Part shown: in pieces, positions 27,109-36,000 of the stretch
Layout: each line of letters begins with the position of its first letter
Numbering within the stretch: the first letter of the stretch is position 1
From: Nocardioides daedukensis
GTDB taxonomy: Bacteria; Actinomycetota; Actinomycetes; Propionibacteriales; Nocardioidaceae
Length of the DNA stretch: 64,000 nt
Direction: 5' to 3'
NCBI RefSeq assembly: GCF_013408415.1
Contig: NZ_JACCAA010000001.1
Coordinates: 744,001 to 808,000 of the forward strand
Notes under the pieces: model-generated
What the model was told of the DNA's origin: nothing
Databases searched by the model: none
The model's input: the letters and a program-made list of their open reading frames with translations, nothing else
Position numbers and translations under genes: made by a program

Positions 27109-27708
27109 ATGGACGCCGTGACCGATAAGGATCTGCATGCGAAGCGAGCGGACGCGCGGATGAACATCGCGGCGATCCTCGACTCTGCGACCCGTTGTCT
27201 GGCACGCGACCCAGACGCCAGCCTCGCCGACATCGCCCGCGAGGCAGGAGTAGGCCGAGTCACTCTCTACGGCCACTTCGACTCGCGCTCGACCCTGGTC
27301 GCTCACGTGGTTGACGCCGCCATGGCCCACTCTGAGAGCGAGTTGGAGAAGGTCGACCTGACCGGGGACCCAGTCGACGCGATGCAACGGCTTTTGGTGG
27401 CCTCCTGGTGGCTCACGCACCGCCACGGCGCCCTCGTGCAGGCCGCCGAGAAGAGCCTCGAGCCGGCACAGATCCACGCAGCGCACGAAGAGCCCCTCAC
27501 GCGCATGCGCGCTCTCCTGCAACGAGGCCGTCTTGCCGGGTGCTTCCGCCAAGACATGCCCTTGCCCTGGCAGGTCACGATGATCCAAGGCATCTTGCAC
27601 GGGGCCTCGGCCGCGGTGCACCGAGGCGACCACACAGCCGACGAGGCCTGCGAACTCATCGCGACCTCCGTGCTCGCCGCCCTCACCCCTCCTGACGCTG
27701 CGGGCTGA
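27109..27708 (+). CDS. TetR-family transcriptional regulator
   Basis: 199 residues from ATG 27109 (ATG 27082 and GTG 27118 are alternatives). The helix-turn-helix is at about 30-60 (SLADIAREAGVGRVTLYGHFDSRSTLV), followed by the all-helical ligand domain. It is divergent from the membrane/GNAT cluster and probably represses it and itself through the direct repeats between them. The ligand is unknown. Confidence 0.88.
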   Translation: MDAVTDKDLHAKRADARMNIAAILDSATRCLARDPDASLADIAREAGVGRVTLYGHFDSRSTLVAHVVDAAMAHSESELEKVDLTGDPVDAMQRLLVASWWLTHRHGALVQAAEKSLEPAQIHAAHEEPLTRMRALLQRGRLAGCFRQDMPLPWQVTMIQGILHGASAAVHRGDHTADEACELIATSVLAALTPPDAAG

Positions 27709-27710
27709 CT

Positions 27711-28606
27711 ACAACGGGATCGGGGCGCGGAGCGTGCCACAACGGGATCGCTGACCAGCGCCGAGGAGAGCGGGGATGATCGTGGCATGACTGATCAACG
27801 CGGGCTGGGGGTGACCTTCGACTCGGCCGCTGATCTCTACCAGCAAGCCCGGCCCGACTACCCCGAGCAGCTGTACGAGGCGATGATCGCCGCCGCCCGG
27901 CTCGTTCGGGGTGACCGGCTGTTGGAGATCGGTTGCGCCTCCGGCAAGGCGACGTTGCCGCTGGCCCGCCGAGGCCTTCACATCACCTGCGTCGAGCCTG
28001 GCCCGGCGCTGACCACCGCAGCGCGCCGCAACCTGGCCAGCTTCCCCGACGTCGAGGTCGTCCAGTGCACGTTCGAGGACATCTGCCCCTCTGAGCACGA
28101 GCCCTTCGATCTGGTGTTCGCGGCTACCGCATGGCATTGGCTTGATCCAGAGCTTCGTTACCGGCGCACGTGGGAGCTGCTGCGGCCCGGAGGACACCTG
28201 GCATTCTGGAGTGCCACACACGTCTTTCCGGAAGGCGGGGACACCTTCTTCGCCGACCTGCAGCAGGTCTACGACGAAATCCGCGAAGGTCTGCCCGAGG
28301 GGGCGACGTACCCCCGACCGGGCGAGTTGCCCGACCAGCGCGAGGACATCGAAGCCAGCGGACTGTTCGAACCGGTCCTGGTGCGTCACTTCGACTGGGA
28401 GGTCACTTACGACGCTGACGGCTACATCGGGCTCCTCGACACCTTCTCGGGCCACATCGCAATGGAGCCGTGGCAGCGGCGGCGCTTGTACTCGGAAATC
28501 CGGCGCCGATTGGATGAGCGAGCCGACGGGTTGCTACGCCGCGGCTGGGGCGCCGTCCTACACGTCGCGCGGCGACGCGACCTCCCCGTTGCGCCACAAC
28601 GGGATC
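27711..28606 (+). repeat. Three copies of ACAACGGGATC around the methyltransferase gene
   Basis: The 11-mer occurs at 27711-27721, 27739-27749 and 28596-28606. The last two share the longer GCCACAACGGGATC. They flank the methyltransferase coding part and coincide with the point where its normal 3' end is lost. Confidence 0.55.
27787..28590 (+). pseudogene. Class I SAM-dependent methyltransferase without its own stop
   Basis: About 265 residues of an intact class I methyltransferase: LLEIGCASGKATLPLARRG (SAM motif I, about 40), VECVEPG-type acidic strand end, and AWHWLD (about 119) typical of ubiE/trans-aconitate-type enzymes. The family normally ends just after the VLHVARR strand. Here the frame instead continues open through about 420 bases of low-complexity translation and runs in frame into the kinase gene, to 30177. 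The natural stop has therefore been lost, at a repeated ACAACGGGATC. Activity of the domain may persist as a long fusion or an unstable product. Confidence 0.6.
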
Positions 28607-29007
28607 CCGCACCGGGTCGCTCCTCCTGTCGAGATCCAATGAACATTTACGCCGCACCCGCGGGGCACTTTGACGAGATCGGACGAACCGCGACAGCCGG
28701 TCAGGGTGCGCCCGCCAGAAGAGCTATCCGTATGGGCCCCGCTGCGGCAATCGCAGCCGGACGGGTCGACCGGGACGCTCGGGTGCCGCCACCGCCTGCA
28801 ATCTGCGGCATTCCCGCCGGAGGTTCCCCCTACGGTCCGAGCAAGCCTCACATTGAACTGAACTGCCCCGGCGAGTCCGAAGACTCTGGCGTGTCCCGGG
28901 TTGGTTCACACGGAATCGACGGTCTGCGAAGGCCGCGCCGGCCACGAAGGAAGGGTGTGCGGTTGGGGTGTGATGGGATGAAACGGCTTGAGAGAAAGGA
29001 GGACGGG
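28607..29007 (+). other. Stretch between methyltransferase and kinase
   Basis: No separate gene is supported. The frame is open but the translation is Gly/Pro/Arg-rich and resembles non-coding DNA. It should contain the kinase promoter. The kinase ribosome-binding site AAAGGAGG is at its end (28995-29002). Confidence 0.5.
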
Positions 29008-30177
29008 ATGGCCAATCCGGTGGACTTCATGTTGGCCGATCTCCGGGAGAAGTACGAGGCGGTGCCCTCCTCCAGGGCCTTCGACCGCCTCTACGACGAT
29101 CCCGAGTGGGGTCACATGTTCGCAGTCCTGCACAAGCGGCTGAACGAGCACTTCACCGACATAAACGGCAGAGCCGAGACCACGCGCCACTACTGGGCCG
29201 ACAACAGCAGGGACCTCCTCTCTCTCATTCAGGAGATCGAGGCCGATCTCCACACGTTGAGGCGGGCAGGCGTGGAGGTCGAGTTGGCCGACTCCTACCA
29301 GGACGCGCTGGAGCGCTGTCGGCCGTGGCTGTCACCAAGCGGGGGCAGTGCCATGCCAGAGGACTTCGAGCCCATCGAGGTCATCGCCTACGAGCCCGTG
29401 TTCACTCACGCGGCCAAGAGCGTGAAGCTGGAGAAGCATCAGAAGGCCATCGAGCTGAAGATGGTGGGTAGCGGGTCCTACGCACACGTGTACTCCTACG
29501 TGGATCCCGACTACGGCATCAAGTTCGCTGTCAAGCGAGCGAAGACGGACCTCGACGAGCGAGACCTTGGACGCTTCAAGCAGGAGTTTGAGGTCCTCAA
29601 CAAGCTGAGCTTCCCCTACGTGGTGGAGGTCTACCGCTACGACGAGGCCCGCAATGAGTACCGCATGGAGTACTGCGACACCACCCTGCGGGACTACATC
29701 GCGAAGAAGAACGCCACGATCTCCTTCGCCGCGCGGAAGCGCATCGCGCTCCAGTTCCTCTACGGCATCAACTACCTGCACCACCAAAAGCTGCTCCACC
29801 GCGACATCAGCCTGCAGAACATCCTGCTGAAGGTCTTCGGATCCGGCGCGGTGTTGGTAAAGCTCTCGGACTTCGGCCTGGTGAAGGACCAGGCGAGCGA
29901 GTTCACGCGGACCCAGACAGAGATGAAGGGAACGGTCCGCGACCCCATGCTCGGCAGCTTCAAGGACTACGCGGTCGTCAACGAGATGTACGCGATCGGC
30001 CACGTCCTCGCCTACATCTTCAAGGGCCGGGAGTCCCTCCCGCCGGCCACTGACGAGGTGGGGCGCATCATCCACAAGTGCGCCGTCAATGACCTCGACC
30101 AGCGCTACCGGGCTGTCACTGAACTCATCGCGGAGGTGGAGAGGCTGGAGGCGCCGCCGGTTCAGGCGACCGCGTAG
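29008..30177 (+). CDS. Eukaryotic-type Ser/Thr protein kinase with unknown N-terminal domain
   Basis: 389 residues from ATG 29008 (AAAGGAGG upstream). Residues 1-145 form a helical domain I do not recognise. The kinase fold follows: glycine loop GSGSYAHVY (about 153), FAVKRA lysine (about 174), catalytic HRDISLQN (about 263) and SDFGL (about 288). It has no membrane anchor, unlike most actinobacterial PknB-type receptors, so it is a soluble kinase. It heads a plus-strand set with two hypotheticals and a nuclease-fold protein. Kinases of this sort occur in phage-defence modules; that role is an inference here. Confidence 0.85.
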   Translation: MANPVDFMLADLREKYEAVPSSRAFDRLYDDPEWGHMFAVLHKRLNEHFTDINGRAETTRHYWADNSRDLLSLIQEIEADLHTLRRAGVEVELADSYQDALERCRPWLSPSGGSAMPEDFEPIEVIAYEPVFTHAAKSVKLEKHQKAIELKMVGSGSYAHVYSYVDPDYGIKFAVKRAKTDLDERDLGRFKQEFEVLNKLSFPYVVEVYRYDEARNEYRMEYCDTTLRDYIAKKNATISFAARKRIALQFLYGINYLHHQKLLHRDISLQNILLKVFGSGAVLVKLSDFGLVKDQASEFTRTQTEMKGTVRDPMLGSFKDYAVVNEMYAIGHVLAYIFKGRESLPPATDEVGRIIHKCAVNDLDQRYRAVTELIAEVERLEAPPVQATA

Positions 30178-30289
30178 GACCATTCGGGACGGCGAGCGTC
30201 GAGCTTGGGTCTCGCGGTTCTGTCGGTGGCGCCAACTACCTTCGACACCGAGGGCAGGGCCAGGCCTGCTCGCCGGGCGGAGGGCCACG

Positions 30290-31036
30290 ATGTTCGATCA
30301 CGACCGGGACTTCCCACGGGCCTACACAGTGCCCGGGATTCCACACAAGGCCGCCAGCACGTTGGGTGTGAAGTGGGCGCTGGAGCAGGCCGAGGCGCTC
30401 GGCTCGGCGGTGTCGCTGTACGCGCCGGGCAAGCAGAACCTCCAGCACGTGGCTCAGGACCACCCGGCTGCGCACGCCCTCATTCAGCGCGGTGTCCGCG
30501 TCACGACGTGGAGGGACTTCGGCCCGGGCAGCGGCGTGGTCGTCGCCCTCTGGCCGGACGAGAAGCACCTCCTCGAGGCCGATGAGAGCGGCTCGACTCG
30601 GGCGCTGGTGGCGGTCACGTGGAGTCCGCGGCAGACGTTGGAATGGGCGCAGGCCAAAGGCGCGGAGCCCCTTGGTGGTCCCCGCCCCGACATCAGTCCG
30701 ACGCGGCCCCTTGATCCCGTGGTGGCCGAGGCGGTTGATGGGCTCGGCATCCTCGTTGGGCAGCACAAGACAGCCGATCAGCGCTACCGGGCGGCCATGG
30801 CGAAGGGCCTCACTATTCTGTGCGATGCCGGCTATGCCCTCGACCCGAGCGCCTTGCACACCCATGCCATCGGGCATGGTTGGCGGGCCAGCAATGCCGA
30901 GAAGCTTCGGGAGGTCGCCACCCGCATCAACGAGGGCCGAGTTATCCAGGGCATGAAGTCGGCACCCCTCAGCGATGACGTCCTGGCCCACTGGCGTGAG
31001 CGTGCGGCCCGGGGTTCATCGGCGGACGAAGAGTGA
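30290..31036 (+). CDS. Hypothetical protein in the kinase-nuclease set
   Basis: 248 residues, alpha/beta, with an N-terminal region that may form a Rossmann-like or DprA-like sheet (SAVSLYAPGKQNLQH, VVVALWPDEKHL, GILVGQHKTADQ). GGAGGGCC precedes the ATG. Three bases separate it from the nuclease gene. No family assigned. Confidence 0.7.
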   Translation: MFDHDRDFPRAYTVPGIPHKAASTLGVKWALEQAEALGSAVSLYAPGKQNLQHVAQDHPAAHALIQRGVRVTTWRDFGPGSGVVVALWPDEKHLLEADESGSTRALVAVTWSPRQTLEWAQAKGAEPLGGPRPDISPTRPLDPVVAEAVDGLGILVGQHKTADQRYRAAMAKGLTILCDAGYALDPSALHTHAIGHGWRASNAEKLREVATRINEGRVIQGMKSAPLSDDVLAHWRERAARGSSADEE

Positions 31037-31039
31037 CCC

Positions 31040-32161
31040 ATGCCGGACACCACCGTGATTGAGGGAACTTCCGACCAGCCAGTGGACCCGGGCACCGGAC
31101 GAACCTTCGGGGAGGTCGTGCCGACTCGCAGCCGGGCCGACTCCAAGATCGAAGCCCAGGTGCGAGCCTTCCTCGCCGAAGCGGGGTATCCAGTCCCACC
31201 GCGCCGCGTGGGCGTGCTCTGCCACCACACTGACCCGAAGTGGCCGTTCCTCACGCTCACGCCGGACGTTGTGCTTGCTGACCTGCGCCTCGCCATCGAG
31301 GTCGACCCATGCGGCCCGGCCCCCTCACACCGGGGGTCCAGCCACCGCGGAGGCGAGGGCAAAGACCGTCTCCGTAACGAGTTGCTCGCCGCGGTCGGGT
31401 GGACGGTTCTCCGTCTGCGGCTCGATGCGAGGAAGGGCGACCACATCGGCGACCGCGATGTCGTGGTCGAGTCCTCCGGTTTCACTAGGGCGGCGCAGTC
31501 CGCGCTCGTCGAGGCCATCGAAGAGTTCAAGGAACAGCGCCCCGGAAGGGTGAGGATCGTCCCGAAGGGCAAAAGCCCCCGGGCGGCGCAGCGGCGATCC
31601 CACATCGCCGACATCGGCCCCGACCGCTACAGCGATGACACCTATTGGTTCACCTGGTACCCGAGGCTAGACAGCCCTGAGCGCCACAGGTTGCGCCTGG
31701 CAGTTGGCGGCCGATACCTCTACTGCGCGGCGGGCCGGGGATCGCTATTCGTGGATGAGGTGGGCCTCCACAAGGTTGCCCGGGACGACTGGAAGGCCCG
31801 GCTGACCGCCTACCTCGCGGGTAAGACGCCAGCGGACCTCCGAGGAGCCACCAAGTGGCCTTGGGGTGACAATCTGCTGATACCCCACGACCCTGTCGAC
31901 GTGCTCGCGGCCGAGATCGTCGCGGCCAGCGACCACGAGAAGCAGACCATCGACCGCATCGACTTCTGGTTCACCGTCAGCGGCGACCACATCGCCAAAT
32001 GGTCCTCAGAGGCTCTCCTTCGAGCGGACGAGACTCCCGTCGTGCATGTCCACACCGCCGCCCTTGGGGCCGGCTACCGGATTGTCGACGTCACCCTCGA
32101 CCATGGCTACCTCGGCCCCTACCAGCGCATCGCCGTCAGCCGTGCGACCGGCGAAGGCTAA
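31040..32161 (+). CDS. Protein with N-terminal Vsr/DUF559-like endonuclease fold
   Basis: 373 residues. Around 74-125 it shows TPDVVLADLRLAIEVDP, then basic residues (GKDRLRNELL) and GWTVLRLRL, which together match the PD-(D/E)XK core of very-short-patch-repair and DUF559-type nucleases. The C-terminal 200 residues are an unassigned alpha/beta domain (YWFTWYPRLDSPER, GDNLLIPHDP). It is three bases after the previous gene. Nuclease action on DNA is inferred from fold residues only. Confidence 0.68.
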   Translation: MPDTTVIEGTSDQPVDPGTGRTFGEVVPTRSRADSKIEAQVRAFLAEAGYPVPPRRVGVLCHHTDPKWPFLTLTPDVVLADLRLAIEVDPCGPAPSHRGSSHRGGEGKDRLRNELLAAVGWTVLRLRLDARKGDHIGDRDVVVESSGFTRAAQSALVEAIEEFKEQRPGRVRIVPKGKSPRAAQRRSHIADIGPDRYSDDTYWFTWYPRLDSPERHRLRLAVGGRYLYCAAGRGSLFVDEVGLHKVARDDWKARLTAYLAGKTPADLRGATKWPWGDNLLIPHDPVDVLAAEIVAASDHEKQTIDRIDFWFTVSGDHIAKWSSEALLRADETPVVHVHTAALGAGYRIVDVTLDHGYLGPYQRIAVSRATGEG

Positions 32162-32219
32162 GGAGCCAAGGTGAGGGCGGTGCTCCCTCCGCAGGAGCCC
32201 GTAGCCTGACATCGTGCGG

Positions 32220-32525
32220 ATGGGGTCTTTGTTCACTCCGGAGCCGGAGCAGTGGGGCCTGCGCGGTGACTCCCACCTCTGGCGAGCACTTCGCGAGGCG
32301 CTCGAGGAAACGTCGATCCCGGCGACGGACGAGGCTGTTGCCAGCCTGCTTGTCGACCGCATCAAGGACCTGACGGACGTCGACATCCGGTTGGAACGGC
32401 AGGAGGCGGTGTATCGGGAGGAGTTCGCGCACGGAGGGATGTCGAGCGGGCAGATCCACATTCCGACCTGGAGGGATCGGCTTATCCCGCTGTTGATCGC
32501 CAGAGCCGCAGGCAGCCGTGCCTGA
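32220..32525 (+). CDS. Conserved small hypothetical protein (WGLRGD / FAHGGMSSG type)
   Basis: 101 residues. The motifs FTPEPEQWGLRGDSHLW and EEFAHGGMSSGQI recur in small actinobacterial proteins of unknown function, often found near defence or toxin genes. The start is either ATG 32220 or GTG 32214. It is the last gene before the right repeat. Confidence 0.7.
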   Translation: MGSLFTPEPEQWGLRGDSHLWRALREALEETSIPATDEAVASLLVDRIKDLTDVDIRLERQEAVYREEFAHGGMSSGQIHIPTWRDRLIPLLIARAAGSRA

Positions 32526-32673
32526 TTCGCGAGATCAGCAGCTTGGGGTCGATCTGCCGGCAACGAGAAGGCGCATCACAAGGCTGCAGACGGCCGTCCC
32601 GACAGGGCGAGTGAGGCGTCACAAACCGAGCCCGAGAACTCAAAGTGAGCCCAAAGTGAGCCTTAAGGCCCGT

Positions 32674-32694
32674 TCTCGGGACTCACGCCCGAGA
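32674..32694 (-). terminator. Hairpin after the TRAM methyltransferase gene
   Basis: TCTCGGG-ACTCACG-CCCGAGA, a perfect 7-bp stem, ends 12 bases beyond the stop of the minus-strand methyltransferase gene and just outside the repeat. Confidence 0.5.
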
Positions 32695-32695
32695 G

Positions 32696-32772
32696 TCCAG
32701 ATCGCATCAGCGCAGGTCAGAGCCGCTTTTCGTGAGCAATGCGACGCATTCGACGTGATGCGTCATCGGGAA
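32696..32772 (-). repeat. Right direct repeat: 3' end of the intact TRAM methyltransferase gene
   Basis: Partner of 9095-9171 (74 of 77 bases equal). It contains the last 22 codons and stop of the intact gene plus 11 bases beyond. This is the presumed attachment core. Confidence 0.8.
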
Positions 32773-33873
32773 CAAATCAAAGGCACGCAGCTCACGCATC
32801 ACATAGCCGAACTCCGCGAACGTCGCCACGTCACGAGCCAAGGCTGCCGGGTCACAGGCGACATAGGCCACGGCGCGCGGAGCCCGGTCGACGACCTGGG
32901 TGACCACCTTGCGACGAGCGCCCTCTCGGGGCGGGTCCAGGACGACCAGGTCGAACGACTCGTCAAAGTCATGAGCAAGGACCCGGTCCACCGATCCGGC
33001 ACGGAGCCGCACCTGTCGTTGATCGGCGAGGTTCGACCGTGCGTGACCCGTGGCCTCCCGGCTGCCCTCGATGGCCACGACCCGACCCGATTCCCCCACC
33101 CGCTCGGCGAGGAACCGAGTGAACAGTCCCGCCCCCGAATAGAGGTCCAGTGCACGCTCACCCGGCTGCGGGTCGAGCATGCCGATGACGGTGTCGACAA
33201 GGGTTTCGGGAGCGCCCGGGTGGACCTGCCAGAACCCGTCGGCGGCCACACTGAACCCGCGCCCGTGCACCTCCTCGAGCACCGGTCGGTCCCCGGCCGT
33301 CGCCGTGTCGATCGCGTTCGGCGCGGCAATCAGGCACTCGTCGATCGGGATCACCGAACGCGAGCGGTGCCGGCGCATCCCCCGCCATCCGGCAGGGGTC
33401 TTGGCATATTCCATCCGCGTGCGCCAGGCCAGGCCGTTGACGTCACCGGGCACGGGCTCGACGGTGACGTCGACCTCCATCCGCGCCAACCTCGAGAACT
33501 GCTCGCGGATCACGGCAGCCTTGAGCTCGCGCTGGGCGGGCACTGCCACGTGCTGGAAGTCGCACCCACCGCAGGCACCTGGGCCGGCATAGGGACAGGG
33601 AGCCTCGACCCGGTCGGGCGAGGGCATGTTGATCCGCACCGCATCGCCGCGCCAGAACCTGTCTCCGTCGGTTCCCTCGGTGATCTCCACGATCACCTCT
33701 TCGCCCGGGAGTGCGTGCCTGACGAACACGACACGGGTCTCGTCGCTGTCCGGACCGACCGGGATCCTCGCGACACAATGGCCGCCGTGCGCGACCGGTC
33801 CGACAATGACTGCGTGCTTCTCTCCCGCGTGGGAGGCACCGCGTGCCTGGCGCGCCCTGGGGTTGCGAGTCAT
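32707..33873 (-). CDS. TRAM-domain class I RNA m5U methyltransferase (RlmD/TrmA family)
   Basis: 388 residues. An N-terminal TRAM domain (about 15-80) is followed by an iron-sulfur motif CPYAGPGACGGCDFQH (about 92), the SAM site LDLYSGAGLFTRFLAE (about 240), the catalytic-cysteine region YVACDPAAL (about 340) and HHVEC near the end. It makes 5-methyluridine in rRNA or tRNA; the exact site cannot be told from sequence. Its ATG overlaps the stop of the upstream APC transporter gene (ATGA). Confidence 0.9.
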   Translation of the reverse strand: MTRNPRARQARGASHAGEKHAVIVGPVAHGGHCVARIPVGPDSDETRVVFVRHALPGEEVIVEITEGTDGDRFWRGDAVRINMPSPDRVEAPCPYAGPGACGGCDFQHVAVPAQRELKAAVIREQFSRLARMEVDVTVEPVPGDVNGLAWRTRMEYAKTPAGWRGMRRHRSRSVIPIDECLIAAPNAIDTATAGDRPVLEEVHGRGFSVAADGFWQVHPGAPETLVDTVIGMLDPQPGERALDLYSGAGLFTRFLAERVGESGRVVAIEGSREATGHARSNLADQRQVRLRAGSVDRVLAHDFDESFDLVVLDPPREGARRKVVTQVVDRAPRAVAYVACDPAALARDVATFAEFGYVMRELRAFDLFPMTHHVECVALLTKSGSDLR

Positions 33874-35927
33874 GGGCGTCCCACCGGTCCTCCGCCACGG
33901 GAGTCGCGGTCACCCACGGCGCCACGACGGACGTCACCGGCTCGAGATCGCGCAGCCTCCCTCTTGCTGCGCTCAAGCGCCACCGCCGAGGACCTCAACT
34001 GGTAGGGCACCGAGATGACCATCACGCCAGGCGTGAAGAGAAGGCGGCCCTTGAGCCGCAGGGCGGTCTGGTTGTGCAGCATCTGCTCCCACCAACGTCC
34101 GACGACATATTCCGGGATGAACACCGCCACGACTCCACGCGGGTTGGCGCTGCGGATCGCCCCCGCATAGTCCACGATCGGCTTGACCAGCTCACGATAG
34201 GGCGAGTGCAGGACCTTCAGCGGTACGTCGATCCCGCGCTCGTCCCACTCCTCCAGCAACTTGTCCGTGGCCCGCGCATCCGTGCCGACATAGACCGCCT
34301 CGAGCACGTTGGGCCTGGTCGCCTTGGCGAAGGCCACCGCCCGCAACGTCGGCTTGTGCAGCTTGGCCACGAGCACGATCGCGTGCACCCGCGTGGGCAG
34401 CACCTTGTCCTGGTCATCAGCGGCGAGCTCGTCGGCCACCGAGTCATAGTGCTTGCGAATGCCCTGCATGATGCAGAAGAAGAAGATCATCGCCAGGACG
34501 GTGATCCACGCGCCCTGGGTGAACTTGGTGACCAGCACGACCACGAGCACCGCGCCGGTCATCGCCAGTCCGACCGTGTTGATGGTGCGGGACTGTTGCA
34601 TCTTGCGACGCCTGGCCGGATCCTCCTCGACGGCGAGGTGCCGGGTCCAGTGCCGCAGCATGCCCAGCTGGCTGAGGGTGAAGGAGACGAACACCCCGAC
34701 GATGTAGAGCTGGATGAGCCTGGTGACCTCGGCGTCGAAGGCGAGGATCAGCGCGACCGCGATCACGGCCAGGAACAGGATGCCGTTGCTGTAGGCGAGC
34801 CGGTCGCCGCGCTGGCCCAGGGCACGGGGTGCGAACCCGTCGCGCGCGAGGATCGAGCCGAGCACCGGGAAGCCGTTGAACGCGGTGTTCGCGGCCAGCA
34901 CCAGCACGACGCCCGTCATCGTCACCACGAAGTAGAACCCCGGGGTGAAGTTGTCGAAGATCGCGCGGGCCAGCTGCGCGATCACGGTGTGCTGGTCATA
35001 ACCCTCCGGCAGTGCCGACCCGTCGGCGCGGGTCAGTCGCTCCAGGTGGTGCGGGTCGACATACTTCAACCCCATCTGGTGGGCCAGGCTGATCACGCTG
35101 AGCATCATCGTGATCGCGATCAGGCCGAGCATCAGCAGCGTGCTGGCGGCGTTCTGCGACTTGGGCTTGCGGAAGGCGGGCACGCCGTTGGAGATCGCCT
35201 CGACACCGGTCAGCGCGGCACAGCCCGAGGAGAACGCCCTGGCCAGCAGGAAGACCAGTGCGATGGTGGTCAGCTGGTCGTCGTAGCCGGGCATCGCGGT
35301 GACCTTGAACGAGGCACTCTCCACATCGGGAAGGGTGCCGGTGGCCGACCGGATGAGCCCATAGGCACACATCCCGAGGATGGCGAGCATGAACGCATAG
35401 GTGGGAACCGCGAAGAGGGTCCCCGACTCGCGGACTCCACGCATGTTCAGTGCGGTCAGCACCACGACCAGGGCAACCGCGAAGGTCGCCTCGTGCCCGG
35501 ACAGGGCCGGGATCGCGGCGGCGGCATATTGCGCACCGGAGGAGATGGAGACCGCAACGGTCAGCACGTAGTCGACCAGCAGGGCGCTGGCCACCGTCAC
35601 TCCGGCCTTGCGCCCGAGGTTCACCGTGGCGACCTCGTAGTCACCGCCACCGCTGGGATAGGCGTGCACGGTCTGCCGGTAGGAGGCAACCACCGCGATC
35701 ATCACCAGCGCCACCGCGAGCCCGACCTTCCAGGACCAGGTGTATGCCGACACCCCGGCCATGGCGAGCATGATGAAGATCTCGTCGGGTGCATAGGCAA
35801 CCGATGACAGGGCGTCGCTCGCGAACACCGGAAGGGCCACCCGCTTGGGCAGCAGCGTCTCTCCGAGCTGCGAGCTACGAAGCTTGCGGCCCAGGAGGAT
35901 GCGCTTCGAAACGTCTCCAACTCCCAC
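33870..35927 (-). CDS. APC-family amino acid/K+ permease
   Basis: 685 residues from GTG 35927. Twelve predicted membrane segments span about 40-480 (FASDALSSVAYAPDEIF at the first; SGCAALTGVEAISNGVPAF around 240). A cytosolic domain of about 150 residues follows. The layout matches the KimA-like/APC group often encoded beside TrkA proteins. The TrkA pair is divergent, 73 bases away, which supports a role in potassium uptake controlled by those subunits (inference). Confidence 0.85.
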   Translation of the reverse strand: MGVGDVSKRILLGRKLRSSQLGETLLPKRVALPVFASDALSSVAYAPDEIFIMLAMAGVSAYTWSWKVGLAVALVMIAVVASYRQTVHAYPSGGGDYEVATVNLGRKAGVTVASALLVDYVLTVAVSISSGAQYAAAAIPALSGHEATFAVALVVVLTALNMRGVRESGTLFAVPTYAFMLAILGMCAYGLIRSATGTLPDVESASFKVTAMPGYDDQLTTIALVFLLARAFSSGCAALTGVEAISNGVPAFRKPKSQNAASTLLMLGLIAITMMLSVISLAHQMGLKYVDPHHLERLTRADGSALPEGYDQHTVIAQLARAIFDNFTPGFYFVVTMTGVVLVLAANTAFNGFPVLGSILARDGFAPRALGQRGDRLAYSNGILFLAVIAVALILAFDAEVTRLIQLYIVGVFVSFTLSQLGMLRHWTRHLAVEEDPARRRKMQQSRTINTVGLAMTGAVLVVVLVTKFTQGAWITVLAMIFFFCIMQGIRKHYDSVADELAADDQDKVLPTRVHAIVLVAKLHKPTLRAVAFAKATRPNVLEAVYVGTDARATDKLLEEWDERGIDVPLKVLHSPYRELVKPIVDYAGAIRSANPRGVVAVFIPEYVVGRWWEQMLHNQTALRLKGRLLFTPGVMVISVPYQLRSSAVALERSKREAARSRAGDVRRGAVGDRDSRGGGPVGRP

Positions 35928-36000
35928 GAGCGAACAGGCTAGCCCTGTGCGGCGGCAAGTGTGACAACGCCGCACCCGTGGCTGCGGTAGCGTCTGCCAC

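Larger units (their letters stand above)
9095..32772. mobile_element. Putative 23.6-kb genomic island integrated at the 3' end of the TRAM methyltransferase gene
   Basis: Bounded by the 77-bp imperfect direct repeats described at each end. The content is accessory: RNA repair, SMC-like ATPase, helicase-nuclease fusion, conjugation-type ATPase, small hypotheticals, a kinase-nuclease set and several broken genes. The DNA beyond 32.8 kb is conserved core chromosome. No integrase, excisionase, relaxase or replication gene was recognised inside, so it is either decayed, immobile, or the product of more than one event. Confidence 0.62.

Noticed and set aside
27787..30177. A real methyltransferase-kinase fusion protein
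   Set aside because: The linker has no domain character and the kinase has its own strong ribosome-binding site and ATG at 29008, so separate translation is more likely.
33843..35807. A 654-codon plus-strand frame opposite the APC permease
   Set aside because: It is antisense to a clear 12-helix permease, its product is His/Arg/Asp-rich with no fold, and it has no ribosome-binding site. High GC keeps the antisense frame open.
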